From Micropterix aruncella (taxonomy: Eukaryota; Arthropoda; Insecta; Lepidoptera; Micropterigidae): a DNA stretch of 64,000 nucleotides. The stretch lies in NCBI GenBank assembly GCA_944548615.1, contig OX155957.1:23361616-23425615 (forward strand). The letters are read 5' to 3'. Positions 54,340-64,000 of the stretch are shown in pieces. Position 1 is the first letter of the stretch. Each line of letters opens with the position of its first letter. A model generated the notes under the pieces. The model was not told where the DNA came from. It did not search any database and was given only the letters and a program-made list of their open reading frames with translations. The translations under genes were made by a program, and so were the position numbers.

Positions 54340-54960
54340 GAAGTTACGGAGTCAGTTAAATTCTTCGAACTGGATGAAAAGATGTTCTGGAATTTACATA
54401 TAGAGCATGTAATGTCCAAACTTTCGTCAGACTGCTATGCTCTAATACGCATTAAGAGTTGTATGGAGAGATCTGAGGTGATATCAGCCTATTACGCGAT
54501 AGTTGAATCACATCTGCGCTATGGTATTCTTCTATGGGGGTACTGCAGCGCACATCAACCGTGTATTCACTCAGCAGAATGAGCCATACGCGCGATAGTG
54601 AATATTGCTCCACTGCATTCATGTAGTGAACACTTCCAAAAACTAGGTATATTATATGCATTTTTTTTTGTAAGAAGCTCTTTGCGAATTCTATTTGCAG
54701 TAAAAGCTCACCAATATCCTACCAGAAAGTACATCCGCATGATACCAGGAATAAAACCCATTACCTACCACCGATCATACCACGTACGGCCGAGTTCCAG
54801 GCGACTAGTCTCTCTACATAGGACAAACCTTTTAATGAATTGGCGGATAAACTAAAGGCGATTAAAAACATTGATAGTTTTAGGAGATCCATCCGGGTGT
54901 ATATGCTTAAAATAAACATTGTAAAATATTAATAACGACATAACGACATTTTAAAATACT
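54340..54960 (+). pseudogene. Jockey/CR1-like LINE C-terminal fragment in intron
   Basis: Plus frames give VKFFELDEKMFWNLHIEHVM, SKLSSDCYALIRIKSCMERS, YYAIVESHLRYGILLWG, then AIRAIVNIAPLHSCSEHFQK. The H..hhxxKLxSxxYALRxh...YYAhhxSHLxYGIxLWG order is typical of Jockey/CR1-type LINEs just after the RT domain. Stops and shifts. It runs opposite to the host gene. Confidence 0.8.
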
Positions 54961-54964
54961 TTAA

Positions 54965-55685
54965 AACCACAGCGTATCTATCAATGTTATTTAATATACA
55001 TTTTTTAAATTATCATTTGTTATATTATAGTCTCTATTGTTATTTGGACTGCCCAACAAAAAAAGAATATAATGTGTTCAGGTTTCATCTATGTCTGTTT
55101 TTCGCTTCTTTATTTTACCATAACTTCTAAACGATTAAACCGATTTGGAATTATGTGGTATGGTTAGAATCGTTATGTCATTCTTTCACAACTTTCCGTC
55201 GGGCCCAAGTCATATAATAGGCCCAGGATACTGGCGCTGTATAGATACCCTACTATATAACCCCACAAACTAATAAGGTTTAAACTCATCGGTCAGTTTA
55301 CTTTGAGCCTTTTCCCGATCACGTAGTGACCAAGAAATCTGAATCTAAGACCGCACGAAATGCCCTCAAACCGATCCGAACGGTTTATAAGTTTGACGGG
55401 TAGTTTTGGTGAGGGAAGTTCGACGGTCTCCCATTTCATATTTTAATATAATATATTGCCCTGTCTCTTTCGCATGAAATGATTTCCAAGTTTATTTTAA
55501 GATACTTAATCGGGTCCTATGAGTACTTCAAATTATAAAGCTTATTATGGCATGTATGGAAAATAAATATAATTCTTCATTCGAAAACAGTTCAGAGTTA
55601 TTTTCTATATGTATTTTTATGCTAATTTAAGCAACAAAAGAAATGGGAAAGAAATACAAAATTCTCTGGGCTGGGGATATAAATT
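54965..55685. other. Intron sequence, no feature seen
   Basis: AT-rich intronic DNA of the spondin-like gene. It contains AACTTTCCGTCGGGCCCAAG near 55190 but no recognised element. Confidence 0.5.
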
Positions 55686-55689
55686 GAGT

Positions 55690-56110
55690 ATTATATCATG
55701 CATCTCTAAAACAAGTAAATATATTAAAAAGAATAAAAAACACGACTGCTATTACAGAAAGTGAACTACTGTATTTATTATTAATTTCATTATGGATTAA
55801 TATGAAATATTTGTGGTTTATATATTTATCCATATAGATAGATATATATTTCCGAAATGTACTTAATCAGACCGTTCATTTTACACTAATCACGATGTAT
55901 TTATGTTAATTCATTGACGTCTGGACATTTGGAAAGGACACAGATTCTATGACACATGATGGAATAAAATTTCTAACAATATTGCACACTTCTTAATATC
56001 TACGTACAATCGTTTAGGTTGTAGTGGAATAAATATAGGGAAAGCATGCATAGATGAACCCTGAATATGTTACACTCCTTTTTTGTGTAGCAATCGTGTA
56101 ATTAGCTTTG
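55690..56110 (+). repeat. Family D repeat, fullest copy
   Basis: Runs AAGTAAATATATTAAAAAG, CACGACTGCTATTACAGAAA, GTGGTTTATATATTTATCCA, AATGTACTTAATCAGACC, TTCATTGACGTCTGGACATT, ATTCTATGACACATGATGGA, to CTCCTTTTTTGTGTAGCAAT. Confidence 0.72.
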
Positions 56111-56295
56111 TTTGAGTCCACGGTTACAACGCTGGTACCCGCCTCATAGATGTTATAAAATTTTTGCTTAAAAAACTAGTGCAATTATTCCAATAAAATT
56201 ATTTAATTTATATGGAGACAAATCATTAATTAATAACAACCCTAATAATCCCAAGTTACCATATAAACCAGAAATATATTTTTAAAAACATTAAC

Positions 56296-56480
56296 CTTTT
56301 CTGCTCCTGCAATGCGGGCACCGCCCCGTCTCCCTGGTCATTCTGAGGGGGTTCCAAATCGTTGTCACCTATTATAGATTTGACAGTTGTCGTTGATAAT
56401 CGTATTTTTTTTCTTGGGTTTAAACGCTTTAGTTCTGCGCTTCCAGATTTCGCCATGGATTTAATGGAAAATTCCTTAAT
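56296..56480 (-). CDS. Spondin-like gene, exon spanning the domain end and linker
   Basis: Acceptor TATATTTCTAG|ATT; donor CAGAAAAG|GTTAATG (weaker but usable). Phase 0 in, phase 2 out: IKEFSIKSMAKSGSAELKRL, NPRKKIRLSTTTVKSIIGDN, DLEPPQNDQGDGAVPALQEQ, K plus AG. Joined to the upstream exon it continues FRFVK-IKEFSIKS, fitting the end of a Spondin_N domain. The AG completes AGC (Ser) with the next exon. It then becomes basic and low in complexity. A start methionine at 56456 would be spurious. Confidence 0.87.
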
Positions 56481-56604
56481 CTAGAAATATAATTAAAAAG
56501 ACATTGAATTAAAAAGGGTCTTGCAATATTGGTCACCAAAATTCTTTGCTTTAATAGAATAAACGAAAAATGTTGTCGTTTTATGATTCTCTTCGTTACT
56601 TTGC

Positions 56605-57080
56605 GGTATTGTAATTGTTGATAAAGGAAAATTCCAAGATTGGCAGACTCGAGGTGTTAATTGTTGCGATAAGAACCCGACACCCCCAGGAAGATGAGAA
56701 ACAAATTGTCTTTCTTTATCCCTGGAATGAACGCAAAGACTTTGATAGACAAACAATCCAAAGTCAAGCATCGCCAATTGCCCACGAGAGGCCAAACTCA
56801 ACCGCCAAGCATCGGGAAATGGCGATCAGTTAGGGTATCCCCCTGTCCTCCAGTCTGGTCACGGATTCAAACTCGCTTGCGCGGTATCTACATAACGTTA
56901 TCAATAATGTATCACGGATCCGATGGGACCTTTTCCCGTCTATATCACTCGAGATCGGGTGGCCAGCAGGTCGTTTGTAAGGGTAGGTGATGCCAGATCA
57001 GCATCTAACACAGCTTCTTAAGAAATGTAGGTTTACAGACTCCTCCGGCCATTCGCCGATTAAGGACAACGCTAGAAAAC
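56605..57080 (-). mobile_element. Retroposon family A, diverged copy in intron
   Basis: Plus-strand order GAACCCGACACCCCCAGGAA, GCCCACGAGAGGCCAAACTC, GTCACGGATTCAAACTCGCT, TGCGCGGTATCTAC, CACGGATCCGATGGGACC, GATCGGGTGG matches the internal blocks of family A with heavy divergence. It abuts a younger copy at 57089. Confidence 0.65.
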
Positions 57081-57088
57081 CGACCAAC

Positions 57089-57560
57089 TAGAGTTGTCAA
57101 CTACAACGGACGAACCCGTCACCTCAGGAAGTTCTAACGATTAGTCGTTCTATCTCCCTGGAGTGAGCGCAGAAGACTTGGACAAAACAGTCCACCGTCA
57201 AGCTCCGCCACATGCCCGTAAGAGGCCAACGCCTTATCCGCGAGATATCCAGGTATGTTACACAGCGGGCATACACTCACGGCCTTACTTCCAATTGCGA
57301 CCAGATTACTCCAGTCTCTCGATTGGTTTAGAGTTCGAGGTCGCTTGCGCGGTCCTTTCCCTTACGAAGCGGTGAAACGGTGTAACCGAAACTATCGCGG
57401 ACCACGGCATCCTTTGCCCGGCTGTTCACCCAGGATCGGGTAGCCGATCGTCGTTTAAAGAGCAGTCGCCGTAAGGTCCGCAACCACCCCCGCTCTATGC
57501 TGCTCTTGAAACGGTCTTCCTGCATGGCCAAACTGCAACAAGGCCCATTAGCTTCCGAAA
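57089..57560 (-). mobile_element. Retroposon family A, internally deleted copy in intron
   Basis: Minus strand starts GGAAGCTAATGGGCCTTGTT at 57560 and ends GTAGTTGACAACTCTAG at about 57089, so both family ends are present. The middle is shorter than the 656-base copy at 33419-34074. Its sequence is close to 44444-44915. Confidence 0.8.
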
Positions 57561-57564
57561 CCGT

Positions 57565-58445
57565 ATACAGTATACAGTTTACAGGGCAGTCAGATTTCAC
57601 TCCTGCTCTTCCAGGATAGCCGCTTTCTGGAAGGCTGCCAGTTGAAATTGAACGACAGATTGGACTGAGCGAGCGTCCCAACGTAATAGATATAGACTAA
57701 ACATTAGCAATTTATTATTTCTTTACAAACAAACACCAAACATCGATAATATCGGCAAATTTTTTATTCTTTATTTATAAAATAAAAAAACATAAAATGT
57801 TCAGTTTTTCTCTCAGGTTAGCGTTGGTAGCAGCGTAGGCAGTAAGTCAAGTCTAATAAGTATAAAATATCCATACTCGGACTCAATTGTAATATTAATA
57901 GCATAAATTGAATATATTCGTCTGTAGCCAATTCAATTGTGCTTTTAAGTGTCTATGGAATAAATCCATATAAATAATTAGGTAATAATAATGACATGCG
58001 TCAAAATGTTTCAATTAAGATCACTTAATTCAAGATACAGCAGCTCATGTATATCATGAAAGTATCGAATTTTCTGAAAGTCCAAGTATTTTACACTCGT
58101 TTTTCCTACACATAGAGTAATATGGGTAGGTTTGTGATTGTGTGACAAATTGATTTTGAGATTTTTGGGGATATTGAAGATTTGAGGTACCAGAAACCTT
58201 AAAAAATGGCTTTTAAAAATGTGCATCCGGTTTCCATCGTCCGAACGATCACATGAAAGAACACACAGACGAAATTGCTTGACCCGCTTGGTTAAAATTT
58301 GGTATTATGTGGCAAAGTAACTTGCTACCGACGCATGTTGAAGGAAAAACAGCCAACGTAATAAAAACCCGTCTATTTAATAGGCAATTCGAATATAAGT
58401 ATGTATGGGTTTGCTAGCAGCGGATTCTGAGAGCTATCTTGGACC
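57565..58445. other. Intron sequence, no feature seen
   Basis: AT-rich intronic DNA. Short frames only. Confidence 0.5.
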
Positions 58446-58448
58446 ATG

Positions 58449-58712
58449 TTTGTTTGTTTCTACTCTTTATTGTGAAATTTCACGATTGGCTGGTTTATTG
58501 TAATATAACAACCTCTTACAACCAATCATCTATGTATGTGTGCGTGTAACGTGTGTGTAAGTGTGTGCCTTGTTATTGCATTTCATCGACAATTTTGAAA
58601 ACGCGATTCCGTTAATTTGATCCCAACGGAAAATGGTGACCCGGCCGGGAATCGAACCCAGGACCTTACATTGTAAGATCAGGCGACCTAACCACTACGC
58701 CACCGGGTCGTG
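58449..58712 (-). mobile_element. tRNA-derived SINE in intron
   Basis: Minus strand: a tRNA-like head (58638-58709), then a body (CGCGTTTTCAAAATTGTCGA, GGCACACACTTACACACACG, TTACAATAAACCAGCCAATC), ending in GTAGAAACAAACAAACA, an A-rich tail. A tRNA head, unrelated body and A-rich tail make a SINE transcribed by RNA polymerase III. It lies in the sense orientation of the host gene. Confidence 0.85.
58638..58709 (-). other. tRNA-like SINE head with A and B boxes
   Basis: GACCCGG pairs with CCGGGTC as acceptor stem. TGGCGTAGTGG matches the A-box consensus and GGTTCGATTCC the B box. The anticodon loop would be ACAATGT with a C where U33 is required, so it is not a working tRNA gene. Confidence 0.85.
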
Positions 58713-58925
58713 TTATCTGGCCAGACATAATTGCCTGGATAGACATAACTATTTTGTAGATGCAGTAATAAAATTTTATATTTAAAAATTTCTACACGGT
58801 CTTTATCGTCATCAAAAAATGTCATATTTTCAATGCGGCTGAAGCGTCATCCCGTATATATTTTTGATTTTAATTGAATGATTCGGCGTTTGAAAGTCAC
58901 GGTCGCGGCGTAAAAAGGCGCTCAC

Positions 58926-59105
58926 TTTGACAAACCGGAAATTGGCTATCGCCGGGAGCTTTTCCATTTCCGGGTAGAAGAAGGAGCCGGCCGGATGCGG
59001 CGGGTAGCGCGAGGTGACCCTGTAGACGACGCCCTGTGGCTCGCTTCGCCAATTAGGCGCAGTGAACGTGAAGCCTTCGTCGGTGCCGGCGTCTAGTGGA
59101 TCCGC
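58926..59105 (-). CDS. Spondin-like gene, exon: C-terminal half of Spondin_N domain
   Basis: Acceptor GTTTTTTTAG|GCG and donor GTCAAA|GTGAGC. Sixty codons, phase 0 at both ends: ADPLDAGTDEGFTFTAPNWR, SEPQGVVYRVTSRYPPHPAG, SFFYPEMEKLPAIANFRFVK. The DAGTDxG motif followed by PN, a TSxYPxHP block and SFFYP is the signature of the second half of Spondin_N domains (mindin, F-spondin, M-spondin), where acidic residues bind a metal and the fold contacts matrix or membrane partners. The reading frame continues into the neighbouring exons without shift. Confidence 0.95.
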
Positions 59106-59249
59106 CTAAAAAAACAAAACGACGTGTTGAAATCAGACTCCTCATGCATGAAATCATACAGATTGATCGTTCACATCCCACCAATTCGCATCCCAAACTG
59201 GCAGATGTCTAATATACCGACCGCGCAAGCTCGAACCCAGAGGAACAGG

Positions 59250-60672
59250 GCACATTGGCCCGTAATCCGTTTCTTGCTGGTGCCTAACTTACATAGGGTC
59301 TAGCGCTAAAACGACGAAAATTTTTAACTGACAATTTGGTATTCCCTTTCATGGGTCCTTACTAAAGCGGGCTTAGACATCGCTCATCAGGCGCTTAAAT
59401 TGACGTAAAATACCGTCTAGACCCTTTTTTGTATGCCGTTTCTACATGTGTCTTAGCGGATGGGTCTTGTTCGGGGTCTTAACTAAGAACGGTCTAAATC
59501 GTGCAGTCTGCTCATGACTGCGGCGTCTCAGTGACTCATGTCAGTGACTCATGACAAACAAGAGCTTGTTTCTCCGTCTGTGAATTCGAAGTTTCTTTTG
59601 TCGCAATTTCAAAGATATTTGCTCATCATTGGATTCTAAATCGAAGAAGAGACGATGAGCGCCGATGTCGTAAGTAATCGTTAAATATCTATGTTTTGCC
59701 CGGAAAATCTTGCGTCAATATTTTTTGTACATTATGATAAAAAACCTTTTCTATTTTTTTGGCCTTGTATACTCTATCATAGAAAACTATAATATACACA
59801 TATATACAAAATATGTAATACAAAATATACACATATATAAAATATGTGTATATTTTAAAACAAACGAAAACGAGGCGACAATCAGCCCGCGGTGACGAGA
59901 CGACGACAAGCGGGCGAGCGAGTCACCGAGCTGTCAAAATTAAAACACCGCTTTGGAACAACCATAGACAAAATGGAAAATTTTAGGATTTAAGGCAGGT
60001 TCCTAATTTTGATGTAACGGAATACTAACAAAATAACAAAGGTGCTTAAGTTCCTATTTTTAGGGCCATTATGGCCCGCATTCAGTTTCTCGCAGGCTTA
60101 AACTAAGCTGGTGATATAAATTGAGAACTTAAGCACTTTCGTTATTTCATTGGTATTTCGTTTCATCAAAATTAAGAACCTGTCTTAAATCTTAAAATGT
60201 TCCGTTTTGTCTACGGTTATTCCAAAGTGGGCTCTTAGTTTTGACAGCTCGGCCACTCGCTCGCTTGCCAGACTCGCTCGCTCGCTCGCCTCGCTCGCCC
60301 GTTTTAAAATAAAATAGGAAACAGCATTTAAGGAGAATGAGAATACAAGGCGATTTCTAATAACCTACAAAAAATATTAACACAAGATTCACAGAGCAAA
60401 TATAGATAATCCCAAACAAAACAATAATTGCACGGCTGTCAGACGTCGACTGATCGATTTTAGACCGCTCTTAGGTTAAGACCCGAACAAGATCAATCCG
60501 CCATAATACTTGCAGAAACGGAATACAAAAAAGGGTCTGGACGGTGTTTAACGTCAATTTAAGCGCCTTATAAGCTCTACATAAGCACGATCTAGTTAGA
60601 ACCCATGAACCGGAATACCAAAACGTTAGTTCAAAATTAAGCGTGCTTTAGCACCTTTTTAGGGAATAAATC
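59250..60672. repeat. Nested long inverted repeat (family F) in intron
   Basis: Outer arms of about 215 bases at 59285-59505 and 60455-60672 are inverted copies of family F (compare 51370-51690). Inner arms of about 145 bases at 59908-60052 and 60113-60262 are a second inverted pair, around a centre with AGGGCCATTATGGCCC. GAGCGAGTC-type clusters flank the inner arms. Transcription of the host gene would place this as a large foldback in the pre-mRNA. Confidence 0.85.
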
Positions 60673-61235
60673 TCCGATTCTTTTCTCCTGCTGTCATTAA
60701 TTTTGATTTGTATTAGGCGGTCGTGGAGAGAACTAAAGAAAACGTTTCATTTAATAGATAGTTTACTTTGTGAATTCGAATACGATGGGTCGAGGCTAGT
60801 TCCGAAAATATAGGGGTTACGATACGGCATCATTACCATAAAGGCGAAAATTTCGCGAGGAGGTAATCGGCAGGTTGTAGATTTTCTGTTAAATATTAAA
60901 AATTATTATTGAATAAATATAGTATATAGTAATTGGGGCGAACACTTTTCAACGTAAAAACACTTATATTATTTCTTAGACATAAATTCGACTCAAACTA
61001 GCCTTTCTAATCGCATCAATTTTTATTAATGTATCAATGCATTTAACTTCTTAATTGAAAAGATCCCGGATACTACACCTAAATTGTATTTGCTATACAG
61101 AAGAGGTTGGTATTCTATTTCGCAAATGCTTGTGCTCGCGGATTAGAATCGGGCTCGAGTGCTATGCGCTTATATGCCGCGTAGGAGTTTATTGAAAGCG
61201 GAATGAGAACGTGACGATATTTCCATTTTGATTAC
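60673..61235. other. Intron sequence, no feature seen
   Basis: AT-rich intronic DNA up to the donor at 61235. Confidence 0.5.
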
Positions 61236-61340
61236 CGATACGGAGACGGCGTCTATCCAGGAGCCATGGCGACAAAGCTCAAAGCCGTCCACGCCGACGA
61301 ACCAGTCAGGAGAAGGAATCAGACGCGACACCGCAGACAC
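61236..61340 (-). CDS. Spondin-like gene, exon: middle of Spondin_N domain
   Basis: Acceptor ATTGCTTCCAG|GTG and donor GTATCG|GTAATC. Thirty-five codons, phase 0/0: VSAVSRLIPSPDWFVGVDGF, ELCRHGSWIDAVSVS. The SPDWFVG stretch followed by a cysteine and a W is the most conserved part of Spondin_N domains. The next exon continues with ADPLDAGTDEG exactly as the domain requires. Confidence 0.95.
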
Positions 61341-61599
61341 CTGGAAGCAATTATATATTTTTGAAATCTTAATAAAGTCTAGAGCCAAAAATACTTCAAG
61401 AACAAAATTTCGGAGAAATGAGACTTGTTGACCCTCGCAATAATTATAAAGCGGCTGGTATATAGATTAAAATACCTAAGCGGCAGATAACTCTCTTGTA
61501 TTATTTTCTAATACGTCTCCCTTGTGTTATTTCTCCTGCTTATCCCGTTTTAAGTATAAGAGCAATGGAGCCCCCGAAGTCAAGGTGCGAAGGACTTTA

Positions 61600-61830
61600 G
61601 CAGCGCCCGAAGGAACAGTGCCTAATCAACACCGACACAACAAAATGGTCGAGATTCTCTATCAAGTGGGAATAGTTGACAAAACCTTGAGCGTCGTTAC
61701 TAATCTCTACTGACATCAAAGATCGCACATGAGATTGAACAGAATATTGGAATCTCTAGAGGAAAAAATGGATTCTCTAGTGAAAAGGTGGATACGGCGC
61801 GGAGTCAGTTTGTATAATATCACCTCTGCT
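61600..61830 (+). pseudogene. RTE-like reverse transcriptase fragment in intron
   Basis: HNKMVEILYQVGIVDKTLSV, VTNLY, HQRSHMRLNRILES, IRRGV follow the palm-domain order (H.KLhExLxxhGhDxKxLxhhxNLYxxQ...h+RGV) of RTE/CR1-type LINE RTs. The catalytic block is lost, with stops. Confidence 0.55.
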
Positions 61831-62275
61831 TCAATGTATAATCAGAATATCACGATATCAATCAATGTATCAATCAGACTTCTACGAGTGTATATGATGT
61901 CAATATTATTAATAGGATTGTTACCTACCACTTACCGACTCCCTATTATGAAAGCTTGAATCTTTGGAAATTTGATAATATCGGAGTATCTTCGATAACG
62001 TATTTGCGACAGTCACTCAGTCCTCGCAAGGCAGAAATGTGAATACCTCAACACTAGTTCAGAATCTATAAACCCTGACCTGCGCCTGATTCACCAAAAC
62101 CCACCCTGAGGGAACGAATCCACAATGTCTGAAATAGGTTCAATTGTATCTACAAACATATATTGAGTTCAATTGGCACTCAAATATGAATCTACCCCGA
62201 TCCCTGCCTTGGGTCCTGAGCCCTGACCAGCCTGCTTTGCTCCATGAAATATTTAATCAAAAACAATACTCATAC

Positions 62276-62487
62276 CTTTGAATGATTTGTCCCGACGAAG
62301 AACTCGGCTTCAGTACTTCCAGCTCCCGTTTTGATAGCCTTTCCATTAAATTGATCAAATATTCTAGAGTCTTGAAGACCCCTTGTATTTAGGTCATCCA
62401 AATCCCCTTGCTCTGCCAGGTCTTGTAAGCCAGACGAAGCCTTCTCTCCGATTCGAAAGAGGGTGTATGAATCGTTATGAGACTGAC
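62276..62487 (-). CDS. Spondin-like gene, exon: first half of Spondin_N domain
   Basis: Donor CATTCAAAG|GTATGAG is near-consensus; acceptor TGTCTATCAG|GTC. Two bases then 70 codons: QSHNDSYTLFRIGEKASSGL, QDLAEQGDLDDLNTRGLQDS, RIFDQFNGKAIKTGAGSTEA, EFFVGTNHSK. SHNDxYTLF...ASxGLQDLAEQG matches the (A)SHSxxYTLW...AS.G...LAE.G core of Spondin_N, and AEFFVxxxHSK leads into the SPDW exon. The start phase requires one base from an upstream exon (probably completing Gly), which I do not find before 64000. Confidence 0.94.
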
Positions 62488-62514
62488 CTGATAGACATAA
62501 TAATGATAAGTATG

Positions 62515-63130
62515 TATTTTTTTTATTTATTTATTTCAACAACGCATTTACAATAAATATGCATCGCTAATATTCATATCCATATTTAATAAGCAATAAA
62601 AAATATTAAAATAAAAATAACAAATGAACACGGCCGATATGAGCATTAGCATGTAAGTACTGCTGCTGCCCAACTAAGCGCCAGGATTTTTTCCATGGCA
62701 GCAAGCTCTCTAGATTTGTATTTACGTATATTCTTTTTAAAAAAAGAAGGCATAGTAATAGTAATAAAAAAGTCAACGAAAATAATAAGAATTGTCAAGG
62801 ATAAAATTTAATGATTGAAACTGTCTGGGTATAGTAATTTATGAATATTTTGCCTGGCGTCATGTTTCAACCAGGATTCAATTTTGGCTTTAAAATTAGA
62901 CTTAGGCATATACATTTTTAAAACTTCGTCTAGCATATTAAATATCCTAGGGGCTATAGGTATACACAAAATTCCTCTGCCCAAAAGTGGTCTGCATTCG
63001 AGGGACGTCAAAATGTATACATTTCGACGAGCTATAGCTCATGATTGCCGCGTTCAGATTCTTTGCTGAGTTCTTATTGCGGTCTCCAAATTAGTTTGAT
63101 ACTCACAGAGCGCCGCTTTCCGTAGATTTG
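62515..63130 (-). pseudogene. LINE 3' end with A-rich tail in intron
   Basis: Minus frame from 63011 reads CRPLLGRGILCIPIAPRIFN, MLDEVLKMYMPKSNFKAKIE, SWLKHDAR, like the PxxFNxLPxxhK...FKxxhxxWL ending of Jockey/CR1-type LINEs. The 3' UTR runs to AAATAAATAAATAAAAAAAA at about 62517-62540. Confidence 0.65.
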
Positions 63131-63139
63131 TGGCACATC

Positions 63140-63530
63140 TAGCACATTATATTCTATATAGAAATCATCTGACATAACAATGATGATAATCGTTATTACA
63201 TGTCATCTGATTATTAAAGAAATGCCGGAGTAGCAAGATCTCTTATTACTACGAATTAGTGTAAGAGCACCTTTATATCTCTAGATGCATTGTCATATCA
63301 AATGTTCTTTATAAATGTCTCTATATCATTACCTTATTTAAATAACTAGGTAACTTTCTCCCACTAAAAGTTCCTTCTTAGCCTGCATTCTGGTGTAGTA
63401 GTACATAAACGATGATACGTTTAGGTTTGCGGGTAAAATATGCAGGTTATAGAGTAAGTACCGTTAGTAAGACATGCAGAATACCAGGACCAGCTAATAT
63501 CACAAATTGAGTTTTTACGGGTTAGGTTTA
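63140..63530. other. Intron sequence, no feature seen
   Basis: AT-rich; no exon of the upstream spondin-like gene recognised here. Confidence 0.45.
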
Positions 63531-63599
63531 AACGAGGCTTTTAAATCGATACGTTTTAAGTTTAAATCTGGGTGGTAAGGTAAAACTACTTTCTTCCGC

Positions 63600-63860
63600 C
63601 TCCCTTCGTCATATCATAGCTAAAATATAACATTTAGAAATGACGTCGATTTTAATGAAATATGTTTTATATTACCGATGTCCCATATCACAGATCGGTC
63701 CACGTGTTCTGAATGCGCTATTAACGGTTTTTTTATTTATTTATTACAAAAACAAGATTACTGCAGAAGGGCTATTTGATATTCGTATACATTATTTCAA
63801 ATCGTGCAGTAAAAAACTAATTACACCCATAGCCATTGGCTCATCGCATACCTAACTGAG
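63600..63860 (+). pseudogene. LINE C-terminal fragment
   Basis: Plus frame from 63640 reads YRCPISQIGPRVLNALL, YYKNKITAEGLFDIRIHY, FKSCSKKLI, like the IGPRVFNxLP...FK..L+.h ending of Jockey/CR1 LINEs. Truncated on both sides. Confidence 0.55.
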
Positions 63861-63910
63861 TGGAAAACGCCCGTATATAGGGATGCTGCTATTTTACTGA
63901 CTGACTGGTA

Positions 63911-63961
63911 TGACCGGGAGCTAATGGGCCCTTGCTGAGTTGGCCACGAAGACCCATTCTG
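63911..63961 (+). mobile_element. Retroposon family A, 5' end fragment
   Basis: Starts GGGAGCTAATGGGCCCTTGC at 63915 and runs through GTTGGCCACGAAGACCCATT before ending, so only the first 50 bases of the element are present. Confidence 0.75.
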
Positions 63962-64000
63962 TAATGTAATACCTAATAATATATAAATACAATGAATACA

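Noticed and set aside
58638..58709. A functional tRNA gene
   Set aside because: The anticodon arm is abnormal (no U33) and the sequence continues into a SINE body with an A-rich tail.

Overview
The window is AT-rich, repeat-saturated eukaryotic DNA. Abundant Helitrons, RTE- and Jockey/CR1-like LINE tails, a tRNA-derived SINE and a split, intron-rich gene point to an insect, probably a moth or butterfly. That assignment is inferred from repeat style, not from a marker gene.

The only clear host gene lies on the minus strand at the right. Six exons between 62487 and 52593 join with matching intron phases (2-nt start/0, 0/0, 0/0, 0/2, 2/1, 1/stop). They encode about 290 residues: most of a Spondin_N domain, a basic linker and one C-terminal thrombospondin type-1 repeat, then a stop and a poly(A) signal. 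The 5' exons lie beyond 64000. The layout resembles secreted M-spondin/mindin proteins. Its introns carry a SINE, several LINE pieces and a long nested inverted repeat. A weaker plus-strand exon candidate sits just past its 3' end (51951-52136).

The rest is mobile DNA in layers. Left (1-9000): a Helitron 3' half with a GTCGAAAAA-type minisatellite, and a 5'-truncated plus a near-full-length copy of an R2-type LINE with a restriction-like endonuclease. Left-centre (9000-15100): tandem repeats, an RTE tail and a dead mariner. 15117-18220: a minus-strand Helitron split by a Tigger/pogo element with an uninterrupted 529-codon transposase, recognisable terminal inverted repeats and a TA duplication. 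18200-24300: palindrome-type repeats and a third LINE copy holding a 254-bp insertion with a 14-bp target duplication. 26400-31400: a hAT MITE, a complete Helitron with an approximately 870-bp minisatellite and decayed Rep coding, and a long-TIR mariner-like element. 31900-35070: nested copies of a retroposon I could not name (family A). 37480-39227: a hAT element containing a MITE and a LINE fragment. 41197-41276: two near-perfect palindromes. 45517-47851: a Tc1/mariner-superfamily element whose transposase lacks its middle catalytic block. 49251-50070: another minus-strand Helitron.

Around eleven copies of family A occur. One is inserted inside another with a 14-bp duplication, and two others have 13- and 18-bp duplications, so it appears to move by target-primed reverse transcription. 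Coordinates of old repeats are approximate; all family names come from motif reading, not database searches.
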